Below, piece after piece: positions 10,658 to 19,249 of a DNA stretch of 64,000 nt. A program made the translations under genes and the position numbers. Under the pieces are notes generated by a model. The model was not told where the DNA came from. It saw only the letters and a list, made by a program, of their open reading frames with translations, and did not search any database. Positions within the stretch are counted from its first letter, which is position 1. Each line of letters starts with the position of its first letter. The stretch comes from Paenochrobactrum gallinarii. Its GTDB lineage: Bacteria > Pseudomonadota > Alphaproteobacteria > Rhizobiales > Rhizobiaceae. The stretch is from contig NZ_JACIIU010000003.1 in NCBI RefSeq assembly GCF_014205685.1, positions 62,001 through 126,000 of the forward strand. The letters run 5' to 3'.

Positions 10658-10903
10658 GAAAGCCTCCTCACGCCAAAGTGCATTTGGCACGCTCGCCGTC
10701 AAGTGGTAAATTAATTTTACCAGCGGACAAACTGCCTCACTCCCCTTTATTATAAAGCAGTTTAGCCTGTTGTGAGGTGCATGAAAACCAGATCACTTGC
10801 ACTCATAGGAGGATTAAGTTTACATCTGCCTTTTAAGTGCATCGGGCATCAACTGCTTTTCAGCTGGCAAACCGGCTTAACTTTAAAATCCTGACGGAGC
10901 GAA

Positions 10904-11827
10904 ATGAGCAATCTGGCTGATATGGAAATTTTTGCGCGCGTTGTTTCAAGCGGCAGCATGTCTGCGGCAGCGCGTGAGCTGAGCCTTTCGCCCGCCGTTG
11001 TTTCCAAGCGCCTCAGCCGATTGGAAGAACGCTTAGGCACAAGACTTTTGCAGCGCACCACCCGCCAGATTGCACTGACCGAAGCAGGCCAAGGCTATTA
11101 TGAGCGGATCTTAGGTATTTTGGCCGGCATTGAAGAAGCCGAAGATTTTGTAGCCCGGCGCTCGCAAGATGCGCGCGGCACATTAAAAATCTCAGTTCCC
11201 ACCTCTTTTGGCCGTATGCATATCGCCCCGCATCTTGAGCCCTTCATGCGGGAAAATTCCGACCTCACCATCAATATGATGCTGTCGGATGAACTGGTTG
11301 ATATTGTCGGCGATGGCTATGATCTGGCCATCCGCATCGGCGAATTATCCGATTCGACCCTTGTGGCACGCAGACTTGCTCCGGTCACACGCATTTTAGT
11401 GGCCTCGCCGCATTATATTGCCACACGCGGCATGCCGCAGACATTTGATGATTTAGACCAGCATTCTTGTCTGGCACCGCATAATAATGAAGCGTGGCGC
11501 TTAGAAGGCCCCGACGGCCCTGTCGTATTGCGGCCTTCCGGTCCGTTGCAAACCAATTCCAGTGAAGTGGTGCGCGAAGCGGTACTGGCTGGCATTGGCA
11601 TCGCCCAACGCTCCACATGGGATATTGGCCCTGAGCTTGCAGCCGGTAAACTGGTGCAGGTACTGCCTGCCTACACAGCCTCGCGCAATGTGGCGATCCA
11701 TGCAGTTTATCCCTCACGCCAGTTTCTGCCAGCCAAAGTGCGTTTGTTCATTGATTATCTGGCTGAACTTTATGGCACTGTCCCCTATTGGGACAGCGGC
11801 ATTTACCCTGAACACCATAAGAAATAA
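10904..11827 (+). CDS. LysR family transcriptional regulator
   Basis: A 307-residue LysR regulator. The winged helix-turn-helix covers about residues 1-60 (SMSAAARELSLSPAVVSKRLSRLE), followed by a type-2 periplasmic-binding-like effector domain from about 90 to 295. It belongs to the large CrgA/DsdC-like subgroup that opens with ADMEIFARVV. It is divergent from glcDEF and upstream of a FadR-type regulator, so a role in glycolate or 2-hydroxyacid control is plausible but only inferred from position. The start follows CTGACGGAGCGAA, a good ribosome binding site. Confidence 0.88.
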   Translation: MSNLADMEIFARVVSSGSMSAAARELSLSPAVVSKRLSRLEERLGTRLLQRTTRQIALTEAGQGYYERILGILAGIEEAEDFVARRSQDARGTLKISVPTSFGRMHIAPHLEPFMRENSDLTINMMLSDELVDIVGDGYDLAIRIGELSDSTLVARRLAPVTRILVASPHYIATRGMPQTFDDLDQHSCLAPHNNEAWRLEGPDGPVVLRPSGPLQTNSSEVVREAVLAGIGIAQRSTWDIGPELAAGKLVQVLPAYTASRNVAIHAVYPSRQFLPAKVRLFIDYLAELYGTVPYWDSGIYPEHHKK

Positions 11828-11862
11828 TTGTCCCTACCTGACTATGAAGTAAAGCTTGATCC

Positions 11863-12672
11863 ATGACAGAGACCAACAGCGCCACGATTTTTACCACTAT
11901 CAAATCGAGCAAAACCTCGGATGAAGTGGTGCGCCAGATTGAGGCTCTGATTTTGGAAGGCGTGCTGCGCGGTGGTGATCGCCTGCCTTCAGAACGCGAA
12001 CTCGCCTTACAATTTGATGTCTCGCGCCCGATTTTGCGTGATGCCCTAAAGCGGCTGGAGCTTTCCGGTCTGGTTGTCACGCGTCATGGTGACGGCACAT
12101 CTATTGCCAATGTCATCGGGCAGGTTTTCAGCGAACCGGTCGTAAAACTTTTTCCAGCACATCATAAAGCAGCAGCTGATTATCTTGAATATCGCCGCGA
12201 GATCGAAAGCATTGCCGCGCAATATGCGGCAGAGCGCGCCACCAGCGCCGACAAAGCCTTGCTCACCGATTTGATGGAGGGCATGGAAAAAGCGCATCAG
12301 GCTAAAGACTATGCATTAGAAGCAAAGCTGGATGTCGAGTTTCACAATGCTATCGGCGAATGCGCCCATAATATTGTGCTCTTGCACACACTGCGCTCTT
12401 GCTATCAGCTTTTGAATGATGGTGTTTTTTATAATCGCAGCATTGTCTATGACAGTGCGGAATCATCCACCCGCCTGCTTGATCAGCACAAAGCGATTTA
12501 TCTCGCCATCATGGCTGCAGACAAAGAAGCCGCCGCCAAAGCCGCTGCTTCTCATATTCGTTTTCTGGAAGTGCAGATGGATAAAAAGCAGCGCGCCATG
12601 ATGCGCGAAAGAACTGCTCAATTGCGCGCCCTGCAAAGAGGTGTCGCAACAGAAAGCCCTGTTGACGATTAA
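11863..12672 (+). CDS. FadR-subfamily GntR transcriptional regulator, GlcC-like
   Basis: A 269-residue GntR regulator. The N-terminal winged helix spans about residues 15-85 (PSERELALQFDVSRPILRDALKRLE). The C-terminal FCD domain spans about 100-245, with metal-coordinating candidates in DVEFHNAIGE, LDQHKAI and AAASHIRF. FCD regulators of the GlcC/LldR/PdhR type sense small 2-hydroxy or 2-oxo acids. Being 35 bp behind a LysR gene and close to glcDEF, it is a good candidate for the glycolate regulator. That assignment is an inference; no operator was recognised. Confidence 0.85.
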   Translation: MTETNSATIFTTIKSSKTSDEVVRQIEALILEGVLRGGDRLPSERELALQFDVSRPILRDALKRLELSGLVVTRHGDGTSIANVIGQVFSEPVVKLFPAHHKAAADYLEYRREIESIAAQYAAERATSADKALLTDLMEGMEKAHQAKDYALEAKLDVEFHNAIGECAHNIVLLHTLRSCYQLLNDGVFYNRSIVYDSAESSTRLLDQHKAIYLAIMAADKEAAAKAAASHIRFLEVQMDKKQRAMMRERTAQLRALQRGVATESPVDD

Positions 12673-12686
12673 GCAAACAGGGCTTT
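12653..12686. terminator. Hairpin overlapping the 3' end of the FadR-type gene
   Basis: Perfect 11-bp inverted repeat AAAGCCCTGTT / AACAGGGCTTT with a 12-nt loop that contains the stop codon at 12670-12672. The T tract is short, so termination may be partial. It lies between the convergent FadR-type gene and the small minus-strand ORF. Confidence 0.6.
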
Positions 12687-12697
12687 AAAAATTAGGA

Positions 12698-12838
12698 TTA
12701 ATGACGGTGTGAAACCGAAACGCCGTAACCGTCGCTGGAAACCTGATCACCGGCATCTACGGAAAAAATACCTGCTGCCATGAAAACTATACCGGAAAGC
12801 ATCAATACGGTTACTAAAGTCGCGTGTTTAACGGTCAT
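12698..12838 (-). CDS. Small membrane or exported peptide, 46 residues
   Basis: An open frame for 46 residues beginning MTVKHATLVTVLMLSGIVFM. It has a basic start, a hydrophobic segment at about residues 6-25 and a polar tail ending SVSHRH. This fits either a single-pass membrane peptide or a signal peptide with a very short mature part. The upstream GAGAG is a weak ribosome binding site. No family is recognised. It faces the FadR-type gene convergently across a hairpin, and an inverted repeat lies in its 5' region. Moderate to low confidence because of length. Confidence 0.45.
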   Translation of the reverse strand: MTVKHATLVTVLMLSGIVFMAAGIFSVDAGDQVSSDGYGVSVSHRH

Positions 12839-13230
12839 CTTTTAAAACTCTCGGGCATCAAGTCATGTGGGGAATTGGGTTTTATCAAACAGGATCACGA
12901 CTACCGGACTAAACGCGGCTTTGCCATCCTGTTTGAAAAGATCATGTGCCAGTTACATCTCAAAAAGATTACCGGCAACTAAACCAACAGCACTTATGCA
13001 GTTCTTTCAGGCGCCTGACAGAAATAACAGGGGGGCTGTGGCAAGCTTGCAACGAAAACTGCTCCCTTGTAGTTAATTTACCGTATCGATTTTCATCATC
13101 CGCATGGCTCTCATGCAGTTGGCGCGCATTTTTTTAAAACCGGCACTGGCGTATTGAGCTATTGATTCCTTTTACCATCCTCACCAGCCGCTCTTGACCT
13201 GCCCTGATGCTTTCTGCCATCGATAATTTC
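12839..13230. other. Intergenic region of about 390 bp without a recognised gene
   Basis: Two unrelated open frames cross this stretch but show no ribosome binding site, codon pattern or family motif. The only structure noticed is an 11-bp inverted repeat, TCAAACAGGAT at 12885-12895 and ATCCTGTTTGA at 12926-12936, with a 30-nt loop. It lies in the 5' region of the small minus-strand gene and could be a transcript hairpin or regulator site. The rsmE promoter must also lie here. Confidence 0.5.
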
Positions 13231-13965
13231 ATGAGAGCAAATTACAAAATGCAACGACTATATCTGGATGCTGATTTGGCCGCAGATGCGGTGATTGAAG
13301 CACCAACTGAGGCTGCCCATTATCTGACCCATGTGCTGCGTATGAAAGCAGAGGCACAGGTGCTGGTTTTCAATGGCCGTGATGGTGAGTGGAAGGCGAC
13401 CCTCAAACCTGAGGGCAAAAAGCGCCTGAACCTGCAAATCACCGAGCAAACACGCGTGCAGCCGGAAGCATCAAAACTCATTTATTGCTTTGCTCCGCTC
13501 AAGCAAGGGCGCCTTGATTACATGGTGCAAAAGGCCGTGGAGATGGGTGCAGGTGTTTTGCAACCTGTCATTACCCAGCACACGCAGGTGCCAAAACTTG
13601 GGCTAGACCGTATCAAGTCCAATGCTACAGAGGCTGCCGAACAATGCGGCAATTTAAGTCTGCCGGAGTGCCGTGAAGCTTTGCGCTTTGACGCGTTTTT
13701 AGAACAATGGGACACATCCGTTCCGCTGATCTTTTGTGATGAAGGGCACGAATCAAATAACCCCTTAGAACAGTTGCAAGCACTGCCACGCGGTGTTTAT
13801 GGAATTATTATTGGCCCCGAGGGTGGTTTTTCGGAAAGCGAACGCCAATATCTGCATAACCAACCCTTTGTGACCTCAATCCCGCTAGGACCCAGAATTT
13901 TGCGAGCAGATACAGCAGCAGTTGCGGCTCTTACTCTTGTTCAGGCCGTGCTGGGTGATTGGTAA
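13231..13965 (+). CDS. rsmE: 16S rRNA (uracil(1498)-N(3))-methyltransferase
   Basis: A 244-residue RsmE of the SPOUT/RNA methyltransferase class. It methylates U1498 of 16S rRNA using S-adenosylmethionine. The trefoil-knot motifs GIIIGPEGGFSESE (near residues 190-203) and LGPRILRADTAAVAAL (near 219-234) are clear. The N-terminal PUA-like domain contains HYLTHVLRMKAEAQV. I chose the ATG giving MRANYKMQRLYL because related proteins start near there; an ATG 24 bp upstream is possible. It precedes gshA by about 127 bp, as in related genomes, but probably with a separate promoter. Confidence 0.92.
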   Translation: MRANYKMQRLYLDADLAADAVIEAPTEAAHYLTHVLRMKAEAQVLVFNGRDGEWKATLKPEGKKRLNLQITEQTRVQPEASKLIYCFAPLKQGRLDYMVQKAVEMGAGVLQPVITQHTQVPKLGLDRIKSNATEAAEQCGNLSLPECREALRFDAFLEQWDTSVPLIFCDEGHESNNPLEQLQALPRGVYGIIIGPEGGFSESERQYLHNQPFVTSIPLGPRILRADTAAVAALTLVQAVLGDW

Positions 13966-14092
13966 GCTATGCTGATTTTGCAAGGTCACATTTTTCCGCA
14001 ACACAGAGTTTAATCGAAATAGGCTTGCTTGATTTGACAATTGCGTCCTATCACTCAACTAATTGCATCTATTAATTTAAGGATCGGACAGC

Positions 14093-15466
14093 ATGGCGCG
14101 CGATACAACTGACGAGACAGCTATCTCGGGCGTTGAAGACTTAGCCCTTTATCTGGCTGACGGCTGCAAGCCGAAAGACAAATGGCGCATTGGTACCGAG
14201 CACGAAAAATTTCCATTCTATGCTCAGGAAAACAGCCCTGTTCCTTATGAGGGCGATAAAGGTATCAAGGCGATTCTGGACGGCATGCAGGCCAAGCTTG
14301 GATGGGAGCCGATCATCGACGAAGGCAATATTATCGGCCTCGTCGAGCCAACCGGTCAGGGTGCCATTTCGCTGGAACCAGGCGGTCAGTTTGAATTGTC
14401 AGGTGCACCGGTATCGAGCATTCACCAGACCTGCCGCGAAGTAAATGCGCATCTGGCGCAGGTGCGTGAAATTGCTGAACCGCTCGGCATCCGCTTTCTA
14501 GGGCTCGGCGGCAGCCCGAAATGGACACTGGCAGAAACCCCTGTCATGCCAAAATCACGCTATAAAATCATGACCAATTATATGCCTAAAGTGGGGACAC
14601 AAGGCTTGGACATGATGTATCGCACGTCCACAATTCAGGTAAATCTGGATTTTTCGTCCGAAACGGATATGCGCCGCAAAATGCAGGTTTCGATGAAATT
14701 GCAATCGGTCGCAACCGCCCTTTTTGCAGCCTCTCCGTTTACCGAAGGCAAGCCGAACGGCCTGCAATCATGGCGCTCGGATATCTGGCGCGATACCGAT
14801 AATCAGCGTTCCGGCGTTCTGCCATTCGTCTTCTCAGAAAATTTCGGCTTTGCCGATTATGTCGAATGGGCGCTTGATGTGCCAATGTATTTCATCCTGC
14901 GTGACGGCCATTATCATGACTGCACCCATGTGACCTTCCGCCAGTTCATGAATGGCGCATTGAAGGGTGAAGTTGCTGATCCGGTGCCAAATCAGGGCGA
15001 CTGGGCAAACCATATCTCCACGCTTTTCCCTGAAGTGCGCTTGAAGCGCTTCCTCGAAATGCGCGGTGCCGATGGCGGCCCTTGGCGTCGCATTTGTGCA
15101 CTTCCTGCCTATTGGGTTGGCCTTCTTTATGATGAAGAAGCGCTGGATGCAGCTGAGCAGCTCACCAAAGACTGGACATATGAAGAAGTGCTCGCACTTC
15201 GCAACATCGTTCCGGCACAGGGTTTGCACAGCCCGTTCCGCGGCCACAAGCTGCATGAAATTGCCCGTGAGACACTGGCCATTTCCAAGCTCGGCCTGAA
15301 AAACCGCAACAAGCTCAACAATGACGGCTTCGACGAAACCTGTTTCATCGCGCCATTGGAAGAGGTTATCGCCCGCGGCAGCACCGAAGCTGAAAAAATG
15401 CTGGAAGCATATAACTCGGTCTGGGGCGGTTCCATCGACCCGATTTTCCTCGAATATGCTTATTAA
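14093..15466 (+). CDS. gshA: Glutamate-cysteine ligase, plant/alphaproteobacterial type
   Basis: A 457-residue gamma-glutamylcysteine synthetase of the class shared by plants and alphaproteobacteria, not the E. coli class. It makes gamma-glutamylcysteine, the first step of glutathione synthesis. The GTEHEKF motif near residues 39-45 and the LEPGGQFELSGAP segment near 96-108 belong to the ATP and glutamate sites of this class. Length fits the family. RBS AAGGATCGG precedes the ATG. A LysR gene of the LsrB/VtlR type follows on the same strand after a terminator. In Sinorhizobium LsrB is reported to control gshA, which supports a redox unit here. Confidence 0.95.
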   Translation: MARDTTDETAISGVEDLALYLADGCKPKDKWRIGTEHEKFPFYAQENSPVPYEGDKGIKAILDGMQAKLGWEPIIDEGNIIGLVEPTGQGAISLEPGGQFELSGAPVSSIHQTCREVNAHLAQVREIAEPLGIRFLGLGGSPKWTLAETPVMPKSRYKIMTNYMPKVGTQGLDMMYRTSTIQVNLDFSSETDMRRKMQVSMKLQSVATALFAASPFTEGKPNGLQSWRSDIWRDTDNQRSGVLPFVFSENFGFADYVEWALDVPMYFILRDGHYHDCTHVTFRQFMNGALKGEVADPVPNQGDWANHISTLFPEVRLKRFLEMRGADGGPWRRICALPAYWVGLLYDEEALDAAEQLTKDWTYEEVLALRNIVPAQGLHSPFRGHKLHEIARETLAISKLGLKNRNKLNNDGFDETCFIAPLEEVIARGSTEAEKMLEAYNSVWGGSIDPIFLEYAY

Positions 15467-15501
15467 GATACTGATTTAATTTATCAGTTCTGTTTTGACG
15501 A

Positions 15502-15538
15502 AGGCCAGACAACCGCTCACCGGTGATCTGGCCTTTTT
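15502..15538 (+). terminator. Rho-independent terminator after gshA
   Basis: Stem AGGCCAGA / TCTGGCCT with a 17-nt loop followed by five T residues, 36 bp after the gshA stop. Confidence 0.85.
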
Positions 15539-15623
15539 CTGTGCTACAATTATGCTCATTGATTTATCACAAAAATAGATAGATTATCACCGTTCAATAA
15601 TAATAAAAACGGATATATAGGCA

Positions 15624-16577
15624 ATGAATACTCCGCTCGATCTGGATCAGCTGCAAACCTTCATTGCAATTGCTGACAGCGGCAGTTTTACGCGTGCCGC
15701 AGAAATGATTTTTAAAACCCAGTCTGCGGTTTCCATGCAAATGCGCCGCTTGGAAGAGCGCATCGACAAACCGCTTTTCGAACGCGATGGCCGCAATAAC
15801 CGGCTGACCGAAGACGGTCAGAAGCTGTTGATCTATGCGCGTCGCATGCTCCGCCTCAGTCAGGAAGCCATTGCCTCTTTCGACGATCAGCAGCTGGAAG
15901 GTCATATCCGCATCGGTATGCCGGACGATTATGCTGACAGATTTCTGCCCGAAATTATGGCTCGCTTTTCACGTTCCAATCCACGTATTGAACTATCGGT
16001 GGTTTGCGAACCATCAATGAACCTCAACGAACTGATCAAAAAATGTGAACTGGATCTTGCACTTGTGACCCAATGCGATCAGGTGCATCCGTCAGAAATT
16101 CTGCGCACCGAACCTCTGTTATGGGTTTCTTCAGCCAGCCATAATATTCATGAGGCGGAAACATTGCCGCTTGCTGTCGGGCGTTCCACCTGTGCGTGGC
16201 GTCGCTCGGCCATTCATACTCTGGTGGAAGCCCAGCGCGATTACCGCATCTTGTTTACCAGCTGGTCGGCCAGTGTGCTGAGTGCTGCGGTATTGGCAGG
16301 GCTTGCTGTTGCCGTGCTTCCCGAATGTGCGCTGCGCCCTGGTATGCGTGTGCTGACCGAGGCTGAAGGCTTTATGCCCTTGCCAAAATTCGGCATCGGC
16401 ATTTTGCGCGGTGCCAGCAAACAAGCCGCCATTATGGATGCGCTGGTGCAGCATATTGTGGCAAGCCTTGAGACAATCTCTGCACCGCCGATTGCATCAC
16501 TCAACCCTGAATATCATCTGGCCGCACACCAAAAACAAAAGAAAAGCAACGCACATTATCTGGCGATTGACTGGTGA
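15624..16577 (+). CDS. lsrB: LysR regulator of the LsrB/VtlR type
   Basis: A 317-residue LysR regulator. It starts MNTPLDLDQLQTFIAIADSG, and the winged helix covers about residues 6-64. This resembles Sinorhizobium LsrB and Brucella VtlR. LsrB is described as a thiol-responsive regulator acting on glutathione and lipopolysaccharide genes; VtlR activates small RNAs and small proteins. Several cysteines are visible in the effector domain (VVCEP, KKCEL, TQCDQ, STCAW, PECAL), compatible with redox sensing. It directly follows gshA, as in relatives. Orthology is judged from sequence pattern and context, not from a search. Confidence 0.8.
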   Translation: MNTPLDLDQLQTFIAIADSGSFTRAAEMIFKTQSAVSMQMRRLEERIDKPLFERDGRNNRLTEDGQKLLIYARRMLRLSQEAIASFDDQQLEGHIRIGMPDDYADRFLPEIMARFSRSNPRIELSVVCEPSMNLNELIKKCELDLALVTQCDQVHPSEILRTEPLLWVSSASHNIHEAETLPLAVGRSTCAWRRSAIHTLVEAQRDYRILFTSWSASVLSAAVLAGLAVAVLPECALRPGMRVLTEAEGFMPLPKFGIGILRGASKQAAIMDALVQHIVASLETISAPPIASLNPEYHLAAHQKQKKSNAHYLAIDW

Positions 16578-16629
16578 TATATGTGCCTCACTGCTTGACC
16601 CCGGAGCGTAAAAACTGGCCAATAGGCAT

Positions 16630-18261
16630 ATGAATAATCTGTTCGATTCGCCGCCTCCAGCCGCAGCAACTGCCAAAAACAACAGTTCAAACGTGGCTGA
16701 ATATTCTGTCTCTGAAATTTCGGGTGCACTCAAGCGCTCGATTGAGGAGCAATTCGGCCATGTGCGCGTGCGCGGTGAAATCTCCGGTTATCGCGGCCCC
16801 CATTCATCAGGGCATGCGTATTTTGCGCTAAAAGACGACAAAGCCCGCATGGAAGCGGTGGTTTGGCGCGGCTCGATGAGCAAATTGCGCTTCCGCCCGG
16901 AAGAAGGCATGGAAGTGATTGCCACCGGTAAACTTACCACCTATCCGGGCTCTTCCAAATATCAGATCGTCATTGAACAAATGGAGCCAGCTGGTGCCGG
17001 CGCCTTGATGGCGCTGCTGGAAGAGCGCAAACGCAAGCTTGGCGCTGAAGGTCTGTTTAATCCGGCCAACAAACAACTCCTGCCATTTATGCCGAAAGTG
17101 ATCGGCGTTATCACCTCGCCGACCGGCGCTGTCATCCGCGATATCATCCATCGCATCACCGATCGCTTTCCGTTGCATGTGCTGGTCTGGCCGGTACGGG
17201 TGCAGGGCGAAACCAGTGGTGCTGAGGTGGCTGCGGCCATTGATGGCTTTAATAGCCTTCAGCCTGATAGCGGCATTCCCCAGCCTGACCTCCTCATCGT
17301 GGCGCGTGGTGGCGGCAGTCTGGAAGATCTGTGGGGCTTTAATGATGAAGTGGTGGTTCGCTCCGTTGCGGCATCCCACATTCCGGTTATTTCCGCCGTG
17401 GGTCACGAAACCGACTGGACATTGATTGATCTGGCCGCCGATGTGCGTGCACCTACCCCGACGGGGGCGGCTGAAATGGCGGTTCCGGTGCGCGCTGACT
17501 TGCAGGCAAGCCTTGCGTCCCATGCTGCACGTCTTTCTGCTGCCATGTCCCGTTATTTAGATCAGCGTCGCCAGATGCAACGGGCACTTGGCCGTGCCAT
17601 GCCGGGTGCCGATCAGTTGCTGGCACTGCCGCGCCGGCATTTTGATGAAATAAGCAGCCGCCTTGAGCGCAGCCTGCAAACACTGACCCAACATAAGAAA
17701 ATGCAATTTGAAGGCGTGGCGCGTCAGTTTTCGCCGCATTTGCTGCGTCGTAAAATTGCCGAACACAAACGCGCAACCACACAGTTGAACGAGCGACTGC
17801 CGCGCGCTCTGGCAAGTTTTTTGCGTGAACGGCGCACCGCTTACACCTATCGCGCCAACCGTTTAAATGCTGAACCTATCATGCGCGAAGTGGCACAACA
17901 TAAAGCGTCCCTCAACCAGTTTGACCGCCGCCGCGATCAGGCCATTGGTTTGCGCTTTGAACGCCTCAAGCGACGCAGCCACGAGCTGGAGCGCCTGATG
18001 CGGACATTATCGCATGAAAGTGTGCTGGAGCGGGGTTTTGCCATTGTCTTTGATGATCAGGGCAAACCGATCAAACAGGCCGCCCATATTGATAATGGCG
18101 CGGTGCTGAATTTGCGCTTTGCTGATGGCGAAGTGGCAGCAACCGCTCATAAAGATGGCGCGCCTGTCACGCCAAAACCAGTGATTCCATCGCCTGCGCC
18201 AAAACCGAAGCGCCCTGCCGCCCCCCCGAAGGACAACAGCAATCAGGGCTCATTGTTTTAA
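16630..18261 (+). CDS. xseA: Exodeoxyribonuclease VII large subunit
   Basis: A 543-residue XseA. The N-terminal OB-fold spans about residues 24-115 ([24 protein letters not shown]). The catalytic core contains [16 protein letters not shown] near 157-172, [15 protein letters not shown] near 227-241, and [22 protein letters not shown] near 256-277. A long coiled-coil region follows. With XseB it degrades single-stranded DNA. The C-terminus carries a Pro/Lys-rich tail (about 515-535) ending NQGSLF. The gene starts 52 bp after lsrB. XseB is not in the window. Confidence 0.95.
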   Translation: MNNLFDSPPPAAATAKNNSSNVAEYSVSEISGALKRSIEEQFGHVRVRGEISGYRGPHSSGHAYFALKDDKARMEAVVWRGSMSKLRFRPEEGMEVIATGKLTTYPGSSKYQIVIEQMEPAGAGALMALLEERKRKLGAEGLFNPANKQLLPFMPKVIGVITSPTGAVIRDIIHRITDRFPLHVLVWPVRVQGETSGAEVAAAIDGFNSLQPDSGIPQPDLLIVARGGGSLEDLWGFNDEVVVRSVAASHIPVISAVGHETDWTLIDLAADVRAPTPTGAAEMAVPVRADLQASLASHAARLSAAMSRYLDQRRQMQRALGRAMPGADQLLALPRRHFDEISSRLERSLQTLTQHKKMQFEGVARQFSPHLLRRKIAEHKRATTQLNERLPRALASFLRERRTAYTYRANRLNAEPIMREVAQHKASLNQFDRRRDQAIGLRFERLKRRSHELERLMRTLSHESVLERGFAIVFDDQGKPIKQAAHIDNGAVLNLRFADGEVAATAHKDGAPVTPKPVIPSPAPKPKRPAAPPKDNSNQGSLF

Positions 18262-18480
18262 AATCGGTCTTTAAATTTATCATTCATATTTGCTTAACCA
18301 TAATAGCACTGAAACTGTGCCATTACGGCAACGCTATTCGTGACATATAAGTCACAGGCAGCACTTGCTCGTCTTTTCTGCCATCAGCCGTCCTTATCTT
18401 AAGGCTCACTTAAGCTTGTTCCGGCTTGTTAGCCCAGATCTCAAGCATAAGTTTGCCTTTGTATTTAAAGTGAAAGCCCT

Positions 18481-19212
18481 ATGAAAGATAAAACCAACAA
18501 CATGACACAGCTTTTGTCCCGCAGAAACTTTCTGATCGGTGCCAGTGCCATTACGCTTTCAGGCTGCGTTTCTACCAATCCTAATATGCGCCCCGCAGCA
18601 GATGTAACACCGGCCAAAACAGCAGCTAAAGCCGCTGTACCGCCGATGTATGAAGCATTGCCATATGAAGATTTTCCGATCCCTGCCGTTGATGTTTCCA
18701 AAGTGCCGCAAAAATACTGGCGCACGGAAGTTGATTATTTCACCGATGAAAAGCCCGGCACGGTAATTGTCGACACGCCTAATAAATATCTTTATCATGT
18801 GCTGAAAAATGGCCGTGCCATGCGCTATGGTATTGGTGTTGGTCGTGACGGCTATGCATGGTCCGGCCATGCCATCATCGCCTACAAACGCAAATGGCCA
18901 CGCTGGACACCGCCGGATGAAATGGTTGCCCGCCAGCCAGCACTTGAACCATACAGCATTAAAAATGGCGGTATGGGCCCGGGACTTAAAAATCCGCTTG
19001 GCTCCCGCGCGCTCTATATCCATAAAGATGGCCGCGATACTATTTATCGTATCCACGGCTCCCCTGAAGCATGGACCATCGGTAAGGCCGTTTCCTCCGG
19101 CTGTATCCGTATGCTCAATCAGGATGTCATCCATCTTTATGACAATGTGCGCGATGGCAGTAAGATTGTGGTTATCCCAGATCCAAAGGGCAGCCTTTCG
19201 ATTTCAGCATAA
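18481..19212 (+). CDS. L,D-transpeptidase (YkuD domain) with Tat-like lipoprotein signal
   Basis: A 243-residue ErfK/YbiS/YkuD-family L,D-transpeptidase. The YkuD domain covers about residues 92-240 and has the catalytic HGSPEAWTIGKAVSSGCIRM stretch with Cys in SSGCIRM. It forms 3-3 peptidoglycan cross-links or anchors proteins to the wall in the periplasm. The N-terminus has SRRNFLIGASAITLSGC, which combines a twin-arginine-like motif with a lipobox (LSGC, Cys near 29). It may therefore be an exported lipoprotein. An internal ATG (MTQLLSRR) is an alternative start. It ends at a strong bidirectional terminator. Confidence 0.88.
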   Translation: MKDKTNNMTQLLSRRNFLIGASAITLSGCVSTNPNMRPAADVTPAKTAAKAAVPPMYEALPYEDFPIPAVDVSKVPQKYWRTEVDYFTDEKPGTVIVDTPNKYLYHVLKNGRAMRYGIGVGRDGYAWSGHAIIAYKRKWPRWTPPDEMVARQPALEPYSIKNGGMGPGLKNPLGSRALYIHKDGRDTIYRIHGSPEAWTIGKAVSSGCIRMLNQDVIHLYDNVRDGSKIVVIPDPKGSLSISA

Positions 19213-19216
19213 AACA

Positions 19217-19249
19217 AATAAAGCGGGCTTTTCAGCCCGCTTTTTTATT
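19217..19249. terminator. Bidirectional terminator after the L,D-transpeptidase gene
   Basis: Stem AAGCGGGCT / AGCCCGCTT with a TTTC loop, flanked by A-rich and T-rich runs. It serves both the L,D-transpeptidase gene and the convergent HdeD-like gene, whose stop it touches. Confidence 0.88.

Noticed and set aside
12867-13137. Two overlapping open frames of 63-69 codons in the intergenic region before rsmE
   Set aside because: No ribosome binding site, no recognisable motif, and composition unlike the neighbouring genes; treated as chance frames.
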